From: JAPLFM01 sp964650885
GTDB lineage: Bacteria; Bacteroidota; Ignavibacteria; Kapaibacteriales; UBA2268
Direction of reading: 5' to 3'
Assembly (NCBI GenBank): GCA_964650885.1
Contig: CAZYXG010000007.1
Span: forward strand, 1-64,000
Length of the DNA: 64,000 nucleotides
Shown here: in pieces, positions 16,668 through 25,355 of the stretch
Numbering within the stretch: the first letter of the stretch is position 1
Layout: every line of letters starts with the position of its first letter
Made by a program: the position numbers and the translations under genes
Notes under the pieces: model-generated
Databases searched by the model: none
Told to the model about the DNA's origin: nothing
What the model saw: the letters and a program-made list of their open reading frames with translations, nothing else

Positions 16668-17969
16668 CTGAAAAAGTTTTGCTACATAATGTTCTTGCTC
16701 ACATACTTTGCATTAAACTCAACTGCACAGCCATTAGATATGGGCGGCAGATCGGGCGATAAGATTAAGTATTTCGCTGATAGCTTAATTGGGAGTCGTG
16801 GAAACTTTGGCCCAGTTCGGGAATATTTCAATAATGTGAGAATCTTTCAGGGCGATATTAAGATTACCTGTCGCTATGCTATACAGTATTTGATGGAGAA
16901 TCGCTCTGAGTTGCAAGGTCATGTTGTCTTTGAGCAAAATGGAATGATTCTTAAATCCCCAAAGGTTAGCTATGATGGAAACAAAAAAATAGCTAAAGCA
17001 TATAATGGTCTTGAAATTATTGATGGTAGAAATAAGATTATCTCTCGCTCTGGGAATTATGACGCTACTACTTTTGAAGCTCAATTTTTTGAGAATGTTG
17101 TAATGGAAAATGATTCTGCATTAATTTATGCGGAAGTAGCACATTACAATAGAAAAACCAAAGTAACAGAGCTCTATGGCAATGTTTATGTGAAAGGGAA
17201 GTTCAGTAACTCAAGGATTACTTGCGACACATTGATTTCTAATTCATTGGAAGGGTACTCAATTGCTTATGGCAATCCTATTTTGCAGCAAATTGATACT
17301 ACTAAAGCAAAGGGCGACAGCATTGCACAGAAGCTTGATACTTTAATAATTTCTTCAAGAGTGATGGAGACATTCCGTGGAGAAAATGAAATTTATGTTT
17401 TCACTGATAGCGTACAGATTTTTAAAGAAGGAATGAAAATTAAAACTGGATGGGCAGACTTCAATAAAAAGTACAATAGAATTAAGCTTTTGAAAAACCC
17501 AAAAGTTTGGATGGATAATACTTTACTCTATTCAGATTCAATCACAGTAATGCTATCGGAAAACAAGATAAAATCAATTTATCTTCAAAATTCAGCAGTT
17601 TCAGCTTCTGTGGAAGATACAAATTATTCTACAAGAATAAATCAAATTATTGGCGATGAAATATTCATTAAGTTCTATTCAAGCAAAATTAATTCAATGG
17701 ATAGCTACAACAATGCGAAGAGTCTTTATTATTTAATGAATGACACAATCCCCGATGGTGCTTCAGTTTCTGCTTGCGACACTATTAACGTTAGCTTTGC
17801 CGATGGCAAACCAAATGAAATACTTTGGAATGGAAAAGTAGTTGGCGATGTTTTCCCTGAAAATAAAGTGGAAGATAATCCAAACCAGTTCTATTTACCA
17901 AAGTTTATTTGGTACACCGATAGACCCCTTAAAAAAGCATTGAAATCAAAATTTTTGCACAAAAATTAA
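16668..17969 (+). CDS. OstA/LptA-like exported protein, probable CTG start
   Basis: The protein shows repeated beta-strand units of the OstA/LptA/LptC jelly-roll type: NRSELQGHVVFEQNGMILKS, then KVSYDGNKKIAKAYNG, and FFENVVMENDSALIYAE followed by TELYGNVYVKG. LptA-like domains carry lipopolysaccharide or lipid across the periplasm, so a role in outer-membrane lipid export is likely. The first ATG (16689) gives MFLLTYFALNSTAQ, a signal peptide without a basic n-region. Reading back to CTG 16668, directly after the TAG of the previous gene, adds LKKFCYI and gives a classic signal peptide with two lysines ending at STAQ. I therefore favour the CTG start (433 residues); the ATG gives 426. Confidence 0.72.
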   Translation: MKKFCYIMFLLTYFALNSTAQPLDMGGRSGDKIKYFADSLIGSRGNFGPVREYFNNVRIFQGDIKITCRYAIQYLMENRSELQGHVVFEQNGMILKSPKVSYDGNKKIAKAYNGLEIIDGRNKIISRSGNYDATTFEAQFFENVVMENDSALIYAEVAHYNRKTKVTELYGNVYVKGKFSNSRITCDTLISNSLEGYSIAYGNPILQQIDTTKAKGDSIAQKLDTLIISSRVMETFRGENEIYVFTDSVQIFKEGMKIKTGWADFNKKYNRIKLLKNPKVWMDNTLLYSDSITVMLSENKIKSIYLQNSAVSASVEDTNYSTRINQIIGDEIFIKFYSSKINSMDSYNNAKSLYYLMNDTIPDGASVSACDTINVSFADGKPNEILWNGKVVGDVFPENKVEDNPNQFYLPKFIWYTDRPLKKALKSKFLHKN

Positions 17970-18111
17970 AATTTCTGTAATTTTTTGCCCACTTTTTCAT
18001 TCTTTTAACAAGAAACATTTTGCATATAATTAAAAATTTAGCAAATTGTAATTATATAATGGCTTAAACCAAGCCAACCTTTCTAATTTATGAATATGAA
18101 TGGGGTGCATT

Positions 18112-21100
18112 ATGAGAAAATTTGTATTACTTTTTCTAATAATTTCCAACATATTACTTGCTCAAAGCACACAAAAGCCCTCACTTTATGAGGGTAGGCA
18201 TTTCATTGTTGGATTTATGCAAAATGAAGTTCGTACTATGAATGCCACTCCTAAAAGTTTTAAAATCTATATAACTTCAAATAAATTGGCAAATGTAAAT
18301 ATTATTTTGCCAAATGGAAATATTTATACCACAGTAGTTGTACCAAAAAGTTACTCAGTTTATAATGTAGATGCCATATTTGAGGTAACAGCCAGCGAGC
18401 AGATAGAAAGAAAAGCTATTGAAATAACTTCCGATGTGCCTATTTCTGTGAATTGTTATAGCAGCCAGTATCAAACAAGTGATATTTTTGCAGCAATTCC
18501 AGTTAGTCAATTAGGTTTGGATTATTACGCCGTTTCTATGCCAAGTGATTATTACGCCCAAGAAAATTTAGATAGTTACAATGCACTTTACAACAGTCAA
18601 ATTGCAGATAAATTTCAAATTTTACCTAGGAGCGGAGAATTTTTAATTATTGGTACTCAGGACAATACTATTGTTAGAATTACTCCAAGTGCCGTTACTC
18701 AAAGTACAAGACAAGCTGGGCAACAATTTCAAGTAAACTTGAATAAAGGTCAGACTTATTTAGTAAAATCTTTAGCAAATATGCAATATAATCTTATTGG
18801 AACTAATGATTTGACTGGTAGTAGAATCAATTCTTCCAAACCAGTTGCTGTTATTTCAGGACACATGCGCTCGTCAGTGCTTCAGAATAGATTTGATTTT
18901 GATAGCAAAGATCATCTTGCGGAAATGCTTCCACCTGTAACTGCCTGGGGTATTTTATATTATAGCACTCAATTTTCCCCAAGTATATCAAGTATGTATA
19001 AAATAGTTGCATCTCAGCCAAATACTGTTGTAGATGTGACTGCAAACTTTTCAACAACATCTTTGTCTTTTACCAATGCTGGAGATTATAAATCAATAAC
19101 TACAGTTCAAACTCCAGCTATATGGCAATCCAATAAGCCAATAATGGTAAGTCAATTTATGGCAAGATTGGGAGGGTCTAATGAAAATGACAACTCAGAC
19201 CCTGCAATTGTTATTTTGCCTCCTGCCGATCAATACATTCAAAATGTGAATTTTGTAACTCCTCGAAGCAATGTTACTGGCTATCCAACCACACAATATA
19301 CTTCCAACAGAGCAACTTTATATTGCGATTCCAAAGCTTGGCAAAACATCAAACTTGATGGAACTTTGATTAGAAACTTGACTACTTTCTATGTTTTTAA
19401 TCAATTTGGTGGAAATCCATATTATTATGGAAGTATTGATTTATCTACTGGATTCCACAATATAAGTACCGATTCTGGTTACTTTGGCGGCATAATGTTC
19501 GGTACTGGTAATTATGATTCCTACGCCACTACTTTAGGAAGTTCTTTGATAGATTTCACTAAAGTGGGCAAAGATAAATCGCCAGTACTATGGAATTCAA
19601 ATAGTCAATGCGATGCCTTTCAAATGAATTTTATGGATACATTGCTAACTGATAATGGTATTGCAAATATTGACATTGACCAAACTTCGTCACGAAATGT
19701 AACCTATAGCTATAGCATTGCTACTGATTTGAAACGGGCAATGATTTCTGGGAAAATTATTGACCTTACTCAAGATGCCTTTATGGCTGGGAAAACTTAT
19801 GATTTGGAAGGGAATTCATCTAGCTTCTCTTATAGTTTCAGTGGTATAAATATTGGAGTGACAAGTTCTGTGCAATTTGGAAATGTAGCCATTAAGGATT
19901 CTGCTACTAAATCAATTATGATTACGAATTTCACTGGCAATTCATATCAGATTAATAACTTTTCTGTAAAAAATGAAACAAGAGTTACTTTCGATAGGAC
20001 TTTCCCAATTGCTTTATTGCCTAATGATTCTGTGAAAGTGAATATAAAATTCAAGCCATCTGCTTCTAAAGCTATGCTTAACGATGTGATAGAAATGGAA
20101 ATTGCAAACTGTTTGAAAAGAGAAATTAAGTTAAATGCAATAGTTACTAACCCTGGATTGACGCCAAGTATTAAAGATTTTGGCGAAGTTTTAGTTGGTG
20201 ATACAGTTTGTGGAAATGTATTTTGGGTAAATAATGGCGATGAAGAAATTGAAATATACCAGCTGAATTGGCTAAATAATGATGCTTTTAAATTTGATAC
20301 AACTGGCTTTATACCTAAGAAGTTAATGCCAAACGATACTTTATGGCTTTATAATGTTTGTTTCATTCCAGAACAAGATTCGGTTTTCGCACTTGATTTG
20401 GACTTAATGAACGACAAAAACTTAGTAGCCATATCTAATGTGAGAGGGGTGGGAGTTAGGCCTGAATTTAGAGATATAGTAATAGACTGGGGAGCAAGAA
20501 GATATGGTACTTCCAATGATTCTACGTTGGTTGTGAATAACTATGGCAAACACACTGGAACAATATTATTTCAATATTTAGAAAAGCTGCAACGTAACGA
20601 TGCAAATATAGACGCACTAAATTATTTGAATAATAAAACTATTGGCAAATCAGACTTTATTTCATATCCTGTAAATTTCACTCCAGCGGATTATGATTCT
20701 TTGGGCTATGAGCAAAGAGCAGCTTACTTTGCAGATTGGAAAAGACATCCACTTTTCCGAATTACTTTGAAAGGAACAGTATTAGTACCTGTGCCTGAAA
20801 AAATGTTTTTCTGTTTTGATTCCACACAAGTTGGCACCACAAAAAACAGTAAAGATTCAATCCCAATTTTGCGAAATACTGGCAATACTCCATTTACTGT
20901 GAAATCTGTTACACCAATAGGTGGAGATATTACTTCATTCAACATTAATTATAGCGATTACGCAAATAAATCGTTAAAGCCTAACGAAGAATTAAGAATT
21001 TTTGCTACCTTTAATCCACAAAAACCTGGCCCACACATATTAGATTTGGAGATGATTACTGATGCAGGTATCAATTTTACAGATTTAGCAGTACAAACAA

Positions 21101-22176
21101 GACTTTGCGGAATTGGTGTTTCTATGGACACAATTGCAATAGATGTAATTACAAAAGATAATTCACTCCCATCTTGTGTTTATGGCTTTGTGCCATTTCG
21201 CATTACTAATAATAGTAACAAAGAAATATCACTTAACAAAATAAGATTCCAAACTAGCCCCCTCACTTTAGATAGCTACAACTTAACTCCAAAGGTACTT
21301 CTTGCAAATGAATATTATGAAGATTCAATTCGAGTGATAGGCAATAAGAGTGGTTCCGAAATTATACAAATTGATGCTGAATGTAGCTTTATTAGAATTG
21401 TAAGTGGTGCAAATCAATCAATAGACACTGTTATTTCCACAATTGCTAATGTAACAATCACAAGCAATAAATTTATTTTCAAAGGATTGATAAGCGATAC
21501 TCTTACAATTGGTACAAAAGATACGGTCTATTTTGAGGGTAGTTTCGATAGAAAAGTTGATATTAGTGAATCCTTTAATTTTAGTATAGACTATGATACA
21601 AACATAATTTTCCCTGATACAACGCTTAAGCCAAAACTTTATAAAATCATAAAAAATGACACAATTGAAGTTGCAATTAGCTTTGAGCGAAAATTTGGAC
21701 AAATTTCTCTAAAAACATTGGATAAATTCGCTGGTTCCGATTCTATTATTTGGCGTATAGAATTACCTGTTTTAGTGCTATTAGGGGACAAATTGAGTGC
21801 AAAATTTAAAATAAATGCTGTTTCAGAGGGTTGTTTTGAAAATATTGTAGAAAATAGTTTTGTATCTTTAAACAATATTTGTATTTTTAATTTAAGACAA
21901 ACGGAGATTATTGATAAATTACCTTATTTCGAGGTTTATCCTAATCCTGCGAGTGATGAATTCAAATTAAGCTTTTTGCTTTTGGGTACAGAAGATGTTA
22001 AAGTTAATGCGATAGATGTTCTTGGAAAAGAAACAACTATTTTTAGCCAAAAAGATATGACCAAAGGGGATTATTTGATAAATGTTAAAAATATTGTTTT
22101 GATAAATGGACTTTATGTATTAAGTTTAAATATTGGAAACACCACTACATTTACAAATTTGATAATTTCTAAATAA
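18112..22176 (+). CDS. Giant T9SS-exported protein: IgGFc-binding-like N-domain plus choice-of-anchor-D repeats
   Basis: This 1354-residue protein begins with signal peptide MRKFVLLFLIISNILLAQS. The N-terminal half (about 20-480) resembles the IgGFc-binding N-terminal domain family (GRHFIVGFMQNE; VPISVNCYSSQYQTSD; SGHMRSSV), found in many secreted Bacteroidota proteins. Several choice-of-anchor-D/ASPM-SPD2-Hydin-like beta-sandwiches follow, with the FGxVxVGDT pattern. The C-terminus is a T9SS type A sorting domain (FEVYPNPASDEF, then LGKETTIF and GLYVLSL). It is likely displayed on the cell surface; the ligand is unknown. ATG 18112 is chosen over ATG 18100 because GGGG at 18102-18105 lies at ribosome-binding distance. 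An outer-membrane barrel gene follows. Confidence 0.85.
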   Translation: MRKFVLLFLIISNILLAQSTQKPSLYEGRHFIVGFMQNEVRTMNATPKSFKIYITSNKLANVNIILPNGNIYTTVVVPKSYSVYNVDAIFEVTASEQIERKAIEITSDVPISVNCYSSQYQTSDIFAAIPVSQLGLDYYAVSMPSDYYAQENLDSYNALYNSQIADKFQILPRSGEFLIIGTQDNTIVRITPSAVTQSTRQAGQQFQVNLNKGQTYLVKSLANMQYNLIGTNDLTGSRINSSKPVAVISGHMRSSVLQNRFDFDSKDHLAEMLPPVTAWGILYYSTQFSPSISSMYKIVASQPNTVVDVTANFSTTSLSFTNAGDYKSITTVQTPAIWQSNKPIMVSQFMARLGGSNENDNSDPAIVILPPADQYIQNVNFVTPRSNVTGYPTTQYTSNRATLYCDSKAWQNIKLDGTLIRNLTTFYVFNQFGGNPYYYGSIDLSTGFHNISTDSGYFGGIMFGTGNYDSYATTLGSSLIDFTKVGKDKSPVLWNSNSQCDAFQMNFMDTLLTDNGIANIDIDQTSSRNVTYSYSIATDLKRAMISGKIIDLTQDAFMAGKTYDLEGNSSSFSYSFSGINIGVTSSVQFGNVAIKDSATKSIMITNFTGNSYQINNFSVKNETRVTFDRTFPIALLPNDSVKVNIKFKPSASKAMLNDVIEMEIANCLKREIKLNAIVTNPGLTPSIKDFGEVLVGDTVCGNVFWVNNGDEEIEIYQLNWLNNDAFKFDTTGFIPKKLMPNDTLWLYNVCFIPEQDSVFALDLDLMNDKNLVAISNVRGVGVRPEFRDIVIDWGARRYGTSNDSTLVVNNYGKHTGTILFQYLEKLQRNDANIDALNYLNNKTIGKSDFISYPVNFTPADYDSLGYEQRAAYFADWKRHPLFRITLKGTVLVPVPEKMFFCFDSTQVGTTKNSKDSIPILRNTGNTPFTVKSVTPIGGDITSFNINYSDYANKSLKPNEELRIFATFNPQKPGPHILDLEMITDAGINFTDLAVQTRLCGIGVSMDTIAIDVITKDNSLPSCVYGFVPFRITNNSNKEISLNKIRFQTSPLTLDSYNLTPKVLLANEYYEDSIRVIGNKSGSEIIQIDAECSFIRIVSGANQSIDTVISTIANVTITSNKFIFKGLISDTLTIGTKDTVYFEGSFDRKVDISESFNFSIDYDTNIIFPDTTLKPKLYKIIKNDTIEVAISFERKFGQISLKTLDKFAGSDSIIWRIELPVLVLLGDKLSAKFKINAVSEGCFENIVENSFVSLNNICIFNLRQTEIIDKLPYFEVYPNPASDEFKLSFLLLGTEDVKVNAIDVLGKETTIFSQKDMTKGDYLINVKNIVLINGLYVLSLNIGNTTTFTNLIISK

Positions 22177-22200
22177 TAAAACCGAAAAGGTACCAGTTAT

Positions 22201-23049
22201 ATGAAAAGATTTAAACTATTTCTAGCGATTTCAACATTTGCTTTACTTAATACCGTTATTGTTTCAGCTCAGGATGAAGATACTCCATTGGGACCAAGAC
22301 CTACTTCTACACCTATTTATGTAGGCCCAGTTTTAGGTTACAACAGGACTTATCATAGTGTTGATTTGGCTACTTATAATTCAACTGTTCCTTGTCCTAT
22401 TTTCACTAATGGCGATAACAATGGTTACTTTTTTGGTGCATCTATTGAATATATTCTTGGAGCTGCTAAAGATTCAAAATCATCTGTAATCGGTAGAATT
22501 CTTTATAACACTTTTCCTGCATCGTTTTCAAAAGAAAGTGGTGAAGCTAGCACTGGTGGTTTCCCTTCGTTAGATAAAGATGGTAATCCTACTTATTCCG
22601 ATGTGTTACACACAAATGAAGTTAAATTCAGCACTATTACGATAGAAGCAATGTATAAATTTAACTTTATGAATAGTCTTGGATTAGTTGTTGGACCTAG
22701 TATTGATGTGGTGTCTTTAGCAAAATCACAAGAACAAAAAATGTCCTTGGTAAAGCCAGCAAATGCTTCATTCAAAGTAAACCCTGACGCTAAGGATATT
22801 CGCTATACTGATTTTGTTTCTGGAAATAGTAACCCTCGTGGTATTATTTTGAAAGAAGGAGATATTGCTGGTAGCGGAATTAGATTTGGATTGAAAGCAG
22901 GTATCCAATATGAAATCATTACTAAAAGTAATATGTATATAGTTCCTAGCTTATCTTACAATCTTGGTCTAACTTCAATTTCAAGCGACCAAACTTGGAG
23001 AGTTAGTGCAATTCAAGTTGGTGTAGATATTAGATTTGCAATTAAGTAA
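22201..23049 (+). CDS. Outer-membrane beta-barrel protein (PorT-like fold)
   Basis: A signal peptide (MKRFKLFLAISTFALLNTVIVSAQ) precedes about 258 residues of alternating amphipathic strands. Typical strand segments are YVGPVLGYNRTYHSV, GYFFGASIEYILG and IRFGLKAGIQYEI, and the last strand ISSDQTWRVSAIQVGVDIRF ends close to the C-terminus as in small outer-membrane barrels. The specific function is unknown. It follows the giant T9SS cargo by 24 bases, so the two are probably co-expressed, and both end at the strong terminator at 23072. Confidence 0.75.
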   Translation: MKRFKLFLAISTFALLNTVIVSAQDEDTPLGPRPTSTPIYVGPVLGYNRTYHSVDLATYNSTVPCPIFTNGDNNGYFFGASIEYILGAAKDSKSSVIGRILYNTFPASFSKESGEASTGGFPSLDKDGNPTYSDVLHTNEVKFSTITIEAMYKFNFMNSLGLVVGPSIDVVSLAKSQEQKMSLVKPANASFKVNPDAKDIRYTDFVSGNSNPRGIILKEGDIAGSGIRFGLKAGIQYEIITKSNMYIVPSLSYNLGLTSISSDQTWRVSAIQVGVDIRFAIK

Positions 23050-23071
23050 TTCAATTCGAAATTTTTTAATG

Positions 23072-23106
23072 AAGTGCTTACTTGGAAAAGTAAGCACTTT
23101 TTTTTT
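23072..23106 (+). terminator. Rho-independent terminator
   Basis: A perfect 10-bp stem AAGTGCTTAC/GTAAGCACTT (23072-23081 with 23090-23099) closes an 8-base loop and merges into a run of nine T (23098-23106). It ends the giant T9SS-cargo/barrel unit. The HIT gene ATG follows only 8 bases after the T-run, so the next operon either has its promoter within this region or depends on read-through. Confidence 0.93.
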
Positions 23107-23114
23107 AAGTAGCT

Positions 23115-23636
23115 ATGGAAAATCTCTGGTCGCCTTGGCGAAGTAAGTATATTGAAGATTTTAAATCGCCACAAAACTCATGTGATTGCTTTTTGTGCGA
23201 TGCAATTTTGCATTTGACTGAAATGCAAACAATTGAAGCTATGCAAACCACTCTCATAGTTTATAAAACTAAGTTTTCTTTTGTGATTTTAAATAAGTTC
23301 CCGTATAATGCAGGACATATTTTGGTTTGTCCCAAAAGCCATAAATCAGATTTGAAAGAGCTTAGCCAAGATGAATATCTTGATTTGACATTGCTTATTC
23401 GCACCGCTACCGAGATTGTGAAATCAATTTATAATCCACACGGCTACAATCTTGGATTGAACAATGGTAGTGCTGGTGGGGCTGGTGTGCCTGGGCATTT
23501 ACATTTCCATATTGTGCCTCGTTGGACAGGCGATACAAATTTTATGACTTCTATAGCAGATGTGAAAGTGATTTCGCAAGAGCTTAGTGCAACTTTCGAC
23601 AAATATTTTTCTGAATTTTCAAAACTAGAGCAATAA
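23115..23636 (+). CDS. HIT-family nucleotide hydrolase/transferase
   Basis: A histidine-triad protein of 173 residues. The triad GHLHFHIVPRW (HxHxHxx) is at about 133-143, preceded by the GYNLGLNNGSAGGAGVPG loop. The N-terminus MENLWSPWRSKYIEDF and a CDCFLC pair (about 24-29) match the Ap4A phosphorylase/FHIT-like branch, where cysteines and histidines often hold zinc. It likely hydrolyses dinucleoside polyphosphates or AMP adducts. It leads an operon in which rsmA starts at the very next base after its stop. Confidence 0.88.
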   Translation: MENLWSPWRSKYIEDFKSPQNSCDCFLCDAILHLTEMQTIEAMQTTLIVYKTKFSFVILNKFPYNAGHILVCPKSHKSDLKELSQDEYLDLTLLIRTATEIVKSIYNPHGYNLGLNNGSAGGAGVPGHLHFHIVPRWTGDTNFMTSIADVKVISQELSATFDKYFSEFSKLEQ

Positions 23637-24410
23637 TTGGAATTAATAAGAGCTAATAAAGCTTTAGGGCAGAATTTTTTGATAGATATGAATATCAGAA
23701 AAAAAATTATTGCGGCAATGGAAATTGAAGCTGGTGATTATATTTTGGAAATTGGTCCTGGTACTGGTTCTTTAACAGAGTTATTGTTAGATTTTGATAT
23801 TAATTTGAAAGTGATTGAGATTGATGAAAGAGCAGTACTTGAGTTAGAAAAGTTGAAATCAAAAGGTAATTTTGAAATAATCCAAGCAGACGTACTCAAA
23901 ATTAATTTAGATAATTTATTTGATGGACAAAAGAAAATCAAATTGATTGGGAATTTACCATATAATATTTCAAGTCAAATTATTTTCAAACTCTTTGATA
24001 ACTATCAAATGTTTGATTTGGCTTTGATAATGCTGCAAAAAGAGATGGCAAAAAGATTAGTAGCAAAGAAAAGTACTAAAGATTATGGCATTCTTACAGT
24101 CAATACTGAACTGTTTTCTCAAACGGCTATCCTATTCGATGTTTCGCCAAATTGTTTTTTGCCCAGACCCAAAGTTACATCTTGCATAAGTAGATTGAAA
24201 CTATTGGATTCAAACCAATTCAGCAAAAGCGAGCTTAAAGAAATACAAACTTTAATCAAAGTAGCTTTCAACCAAAGACGTAAAATGCTATCCAATTCAT
24301 TAAAAAGTTTGATTTCAGAAAATAATAAAGCTTTCGAGAAATTCACTAATTTAAGAGCAGAAAATTTGAGTTTAGAGGATTTTATTGAAATTTATCAAGG
24401 AAATAAATAA
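23637..24410 (+). CDS. rsmA: 16S rRNA dimethyladenosine transferase, TTG start
   Basis: RsmA (KsgA) dimethylates A1518 and A1519 of 16S rRNA near the end of 30S assembly. The 257 residues carry LEIGPGTGSLTELL (SAM motif I, about 38-51), the catalytic NLPYNISSQI (about 104-113) and FLPRPKVTS (about 180-188). The start is TTG at 23637, directly abutting the TAA of the HIT gene. The in-frame upstream codon is that stop, and the conserved KALGQNFLID at residue 8 leaves no room for a later start, so TTG is effectively forced by the sequence. Confidence 0.94.
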   Translation: MELIRANKALGQNFLIDMNIRKKIIAAMEIEAGDYILEIGPGTGSLTELLLDFDINLKVIEIDERAVLELEKLKSKGNFEIIQADVLKINLDNLFDGQKKIKLIGNLPYNISSQIIFKLFDNYQMFDLALIMLQKEMAKRLVAKKSTKDYGILTVNTELFSQTAILFDVSPNCFLPRPKVTSCISRLKLLDSNQFSKSELKEIQTLIKVAFNQRRKMLSNSLKSLISENNKAFEKFTNLRAENLSLEDFIEIYQGNK

Positions 24411-24416
24411 GAATCA

Positions 24417-25355
24417 ATGTTTAAAAGCGGAACAAATAAATTGCTTTCAGCACTCAATATGGTGGACGTTTACACTTTGGCTATGCTTTTTATTTATAAT
24501 TGCTTATATATTTCGTTTTTCAATAGAATACCCAATTCAGTTAGTGGATTAGCAATAAACACACTATTTATAGTTATTATCTTCATTGTTGCAAATAAAA
24601 CAAGCACAATGAATTTGCAAGGCAAAAAGATGCTTTTCCGCAAATTGTACTTTATGCCAATTGCCTACTATATATATTCACATATTTTCGATTTTGTGAA
24701 AGTGATTAATCCAAAAGATTATGACGATTTGCTTAGTGTTTGGGATAGAGCAATTTTGGGAATGAATGTGCCTGAGCTTTTCGCAAGTATCCAATTTCCC
24801 TTGCTAACTGAATATTTACAAATCACTTATTTCATGTTTTTCTTCTATCCAATTTTCTTAGGAGCAGAGTTCAGCTTCAAAGGAGAGATTTCTAAATTGG
24901 AAGAATACGCTAAAACAATTATTTTTGGGTTCTATTTTTCATATTTGCTCTATCTTTTGCTGCCAGCAGTAGGCCCAAGGTTCTATTTGCATAACTTTGC
25001 CAATCTTGATAGCGAATTGCCAGGGATAATACTTTCGCCATATCTACGCAATATAATTAATGTTGGTGGTGGCATAATTGATCCAAGCAATAATCCAATG
25101 GCACAGGTCAATAGAGATTGTTTCCCAAGCGGTCACACTATGATGACCTTTATGACAATTTTATTAGCATTTAGGTATAATTCCAAATTTAAGTATATTG
25201 TTTTAGTTTTGGGTAGCAGTTTAATAATTTCTACTCTTTATATGCGTTACCATTATTTAGTTGATATGATTGCTGGCTTATTCTTTGGTGCATTGTCACT
25301 TTATATAGAGCCAAAAATATCGAGATATTTGAAACATCATTTGTTGAAAAAATGA
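24417..25355 (+). CDS. PAP2-family membrane phosphatase
   Basis: An integral membrane protein of 312 residues with about seven or eight helices. The PAP2 motifs are CFPSGHTMMT (motif 2, about 238-247) and YMRYHYLVDMIAG (motif 3, about 278-290), with motif 1 less clear around VGPRF. The family removes phosphate from lipid phosphates or pyrophosphates; some members are inositol phosphoceramide synthase-like (PAP2_3), which the long N-terminal part resembles. The substrate is not assignable. Its stop overlaps the next ATG (ATGA, 25352-25355). Confidence 0.82.
   Translation: MFKSGTNKLLSALNMVDVYTLAMLFIYNCLYISFFNRIPNSVSGLAINTLFIVIIFIVANKTSTMNLQGKKMLFRKLYFMPIAYYIYSHIFDFVKVINPKDYDDLLSVWDRAILGMNVPELFASIQFPLLTEYLQITYFMFFFYPIFLGAEFSFKGEISKLEEYAKTIIFGFYFSYLLYLLLPAVGPRFYLHNFANLDSELPGIILSPYLRNIINVGGGIIDPSNNPMAQVNRDCFPSGHTMMTFMTILLAFRYNSKFKYIVLVLGSSLIISTLYMRYHYLVDMIAGLFFGALSLYIEPKISRYLKHHLLKK

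Noticed and set aside
18061..18075. GGCTT-AAACC-AAGCC hairpin ahead of the giant IgGFc-like gene as terminator or riboswitch
   Set aside because: Only a 5-bp stem with no T-run and no conserved riboswitch elements.
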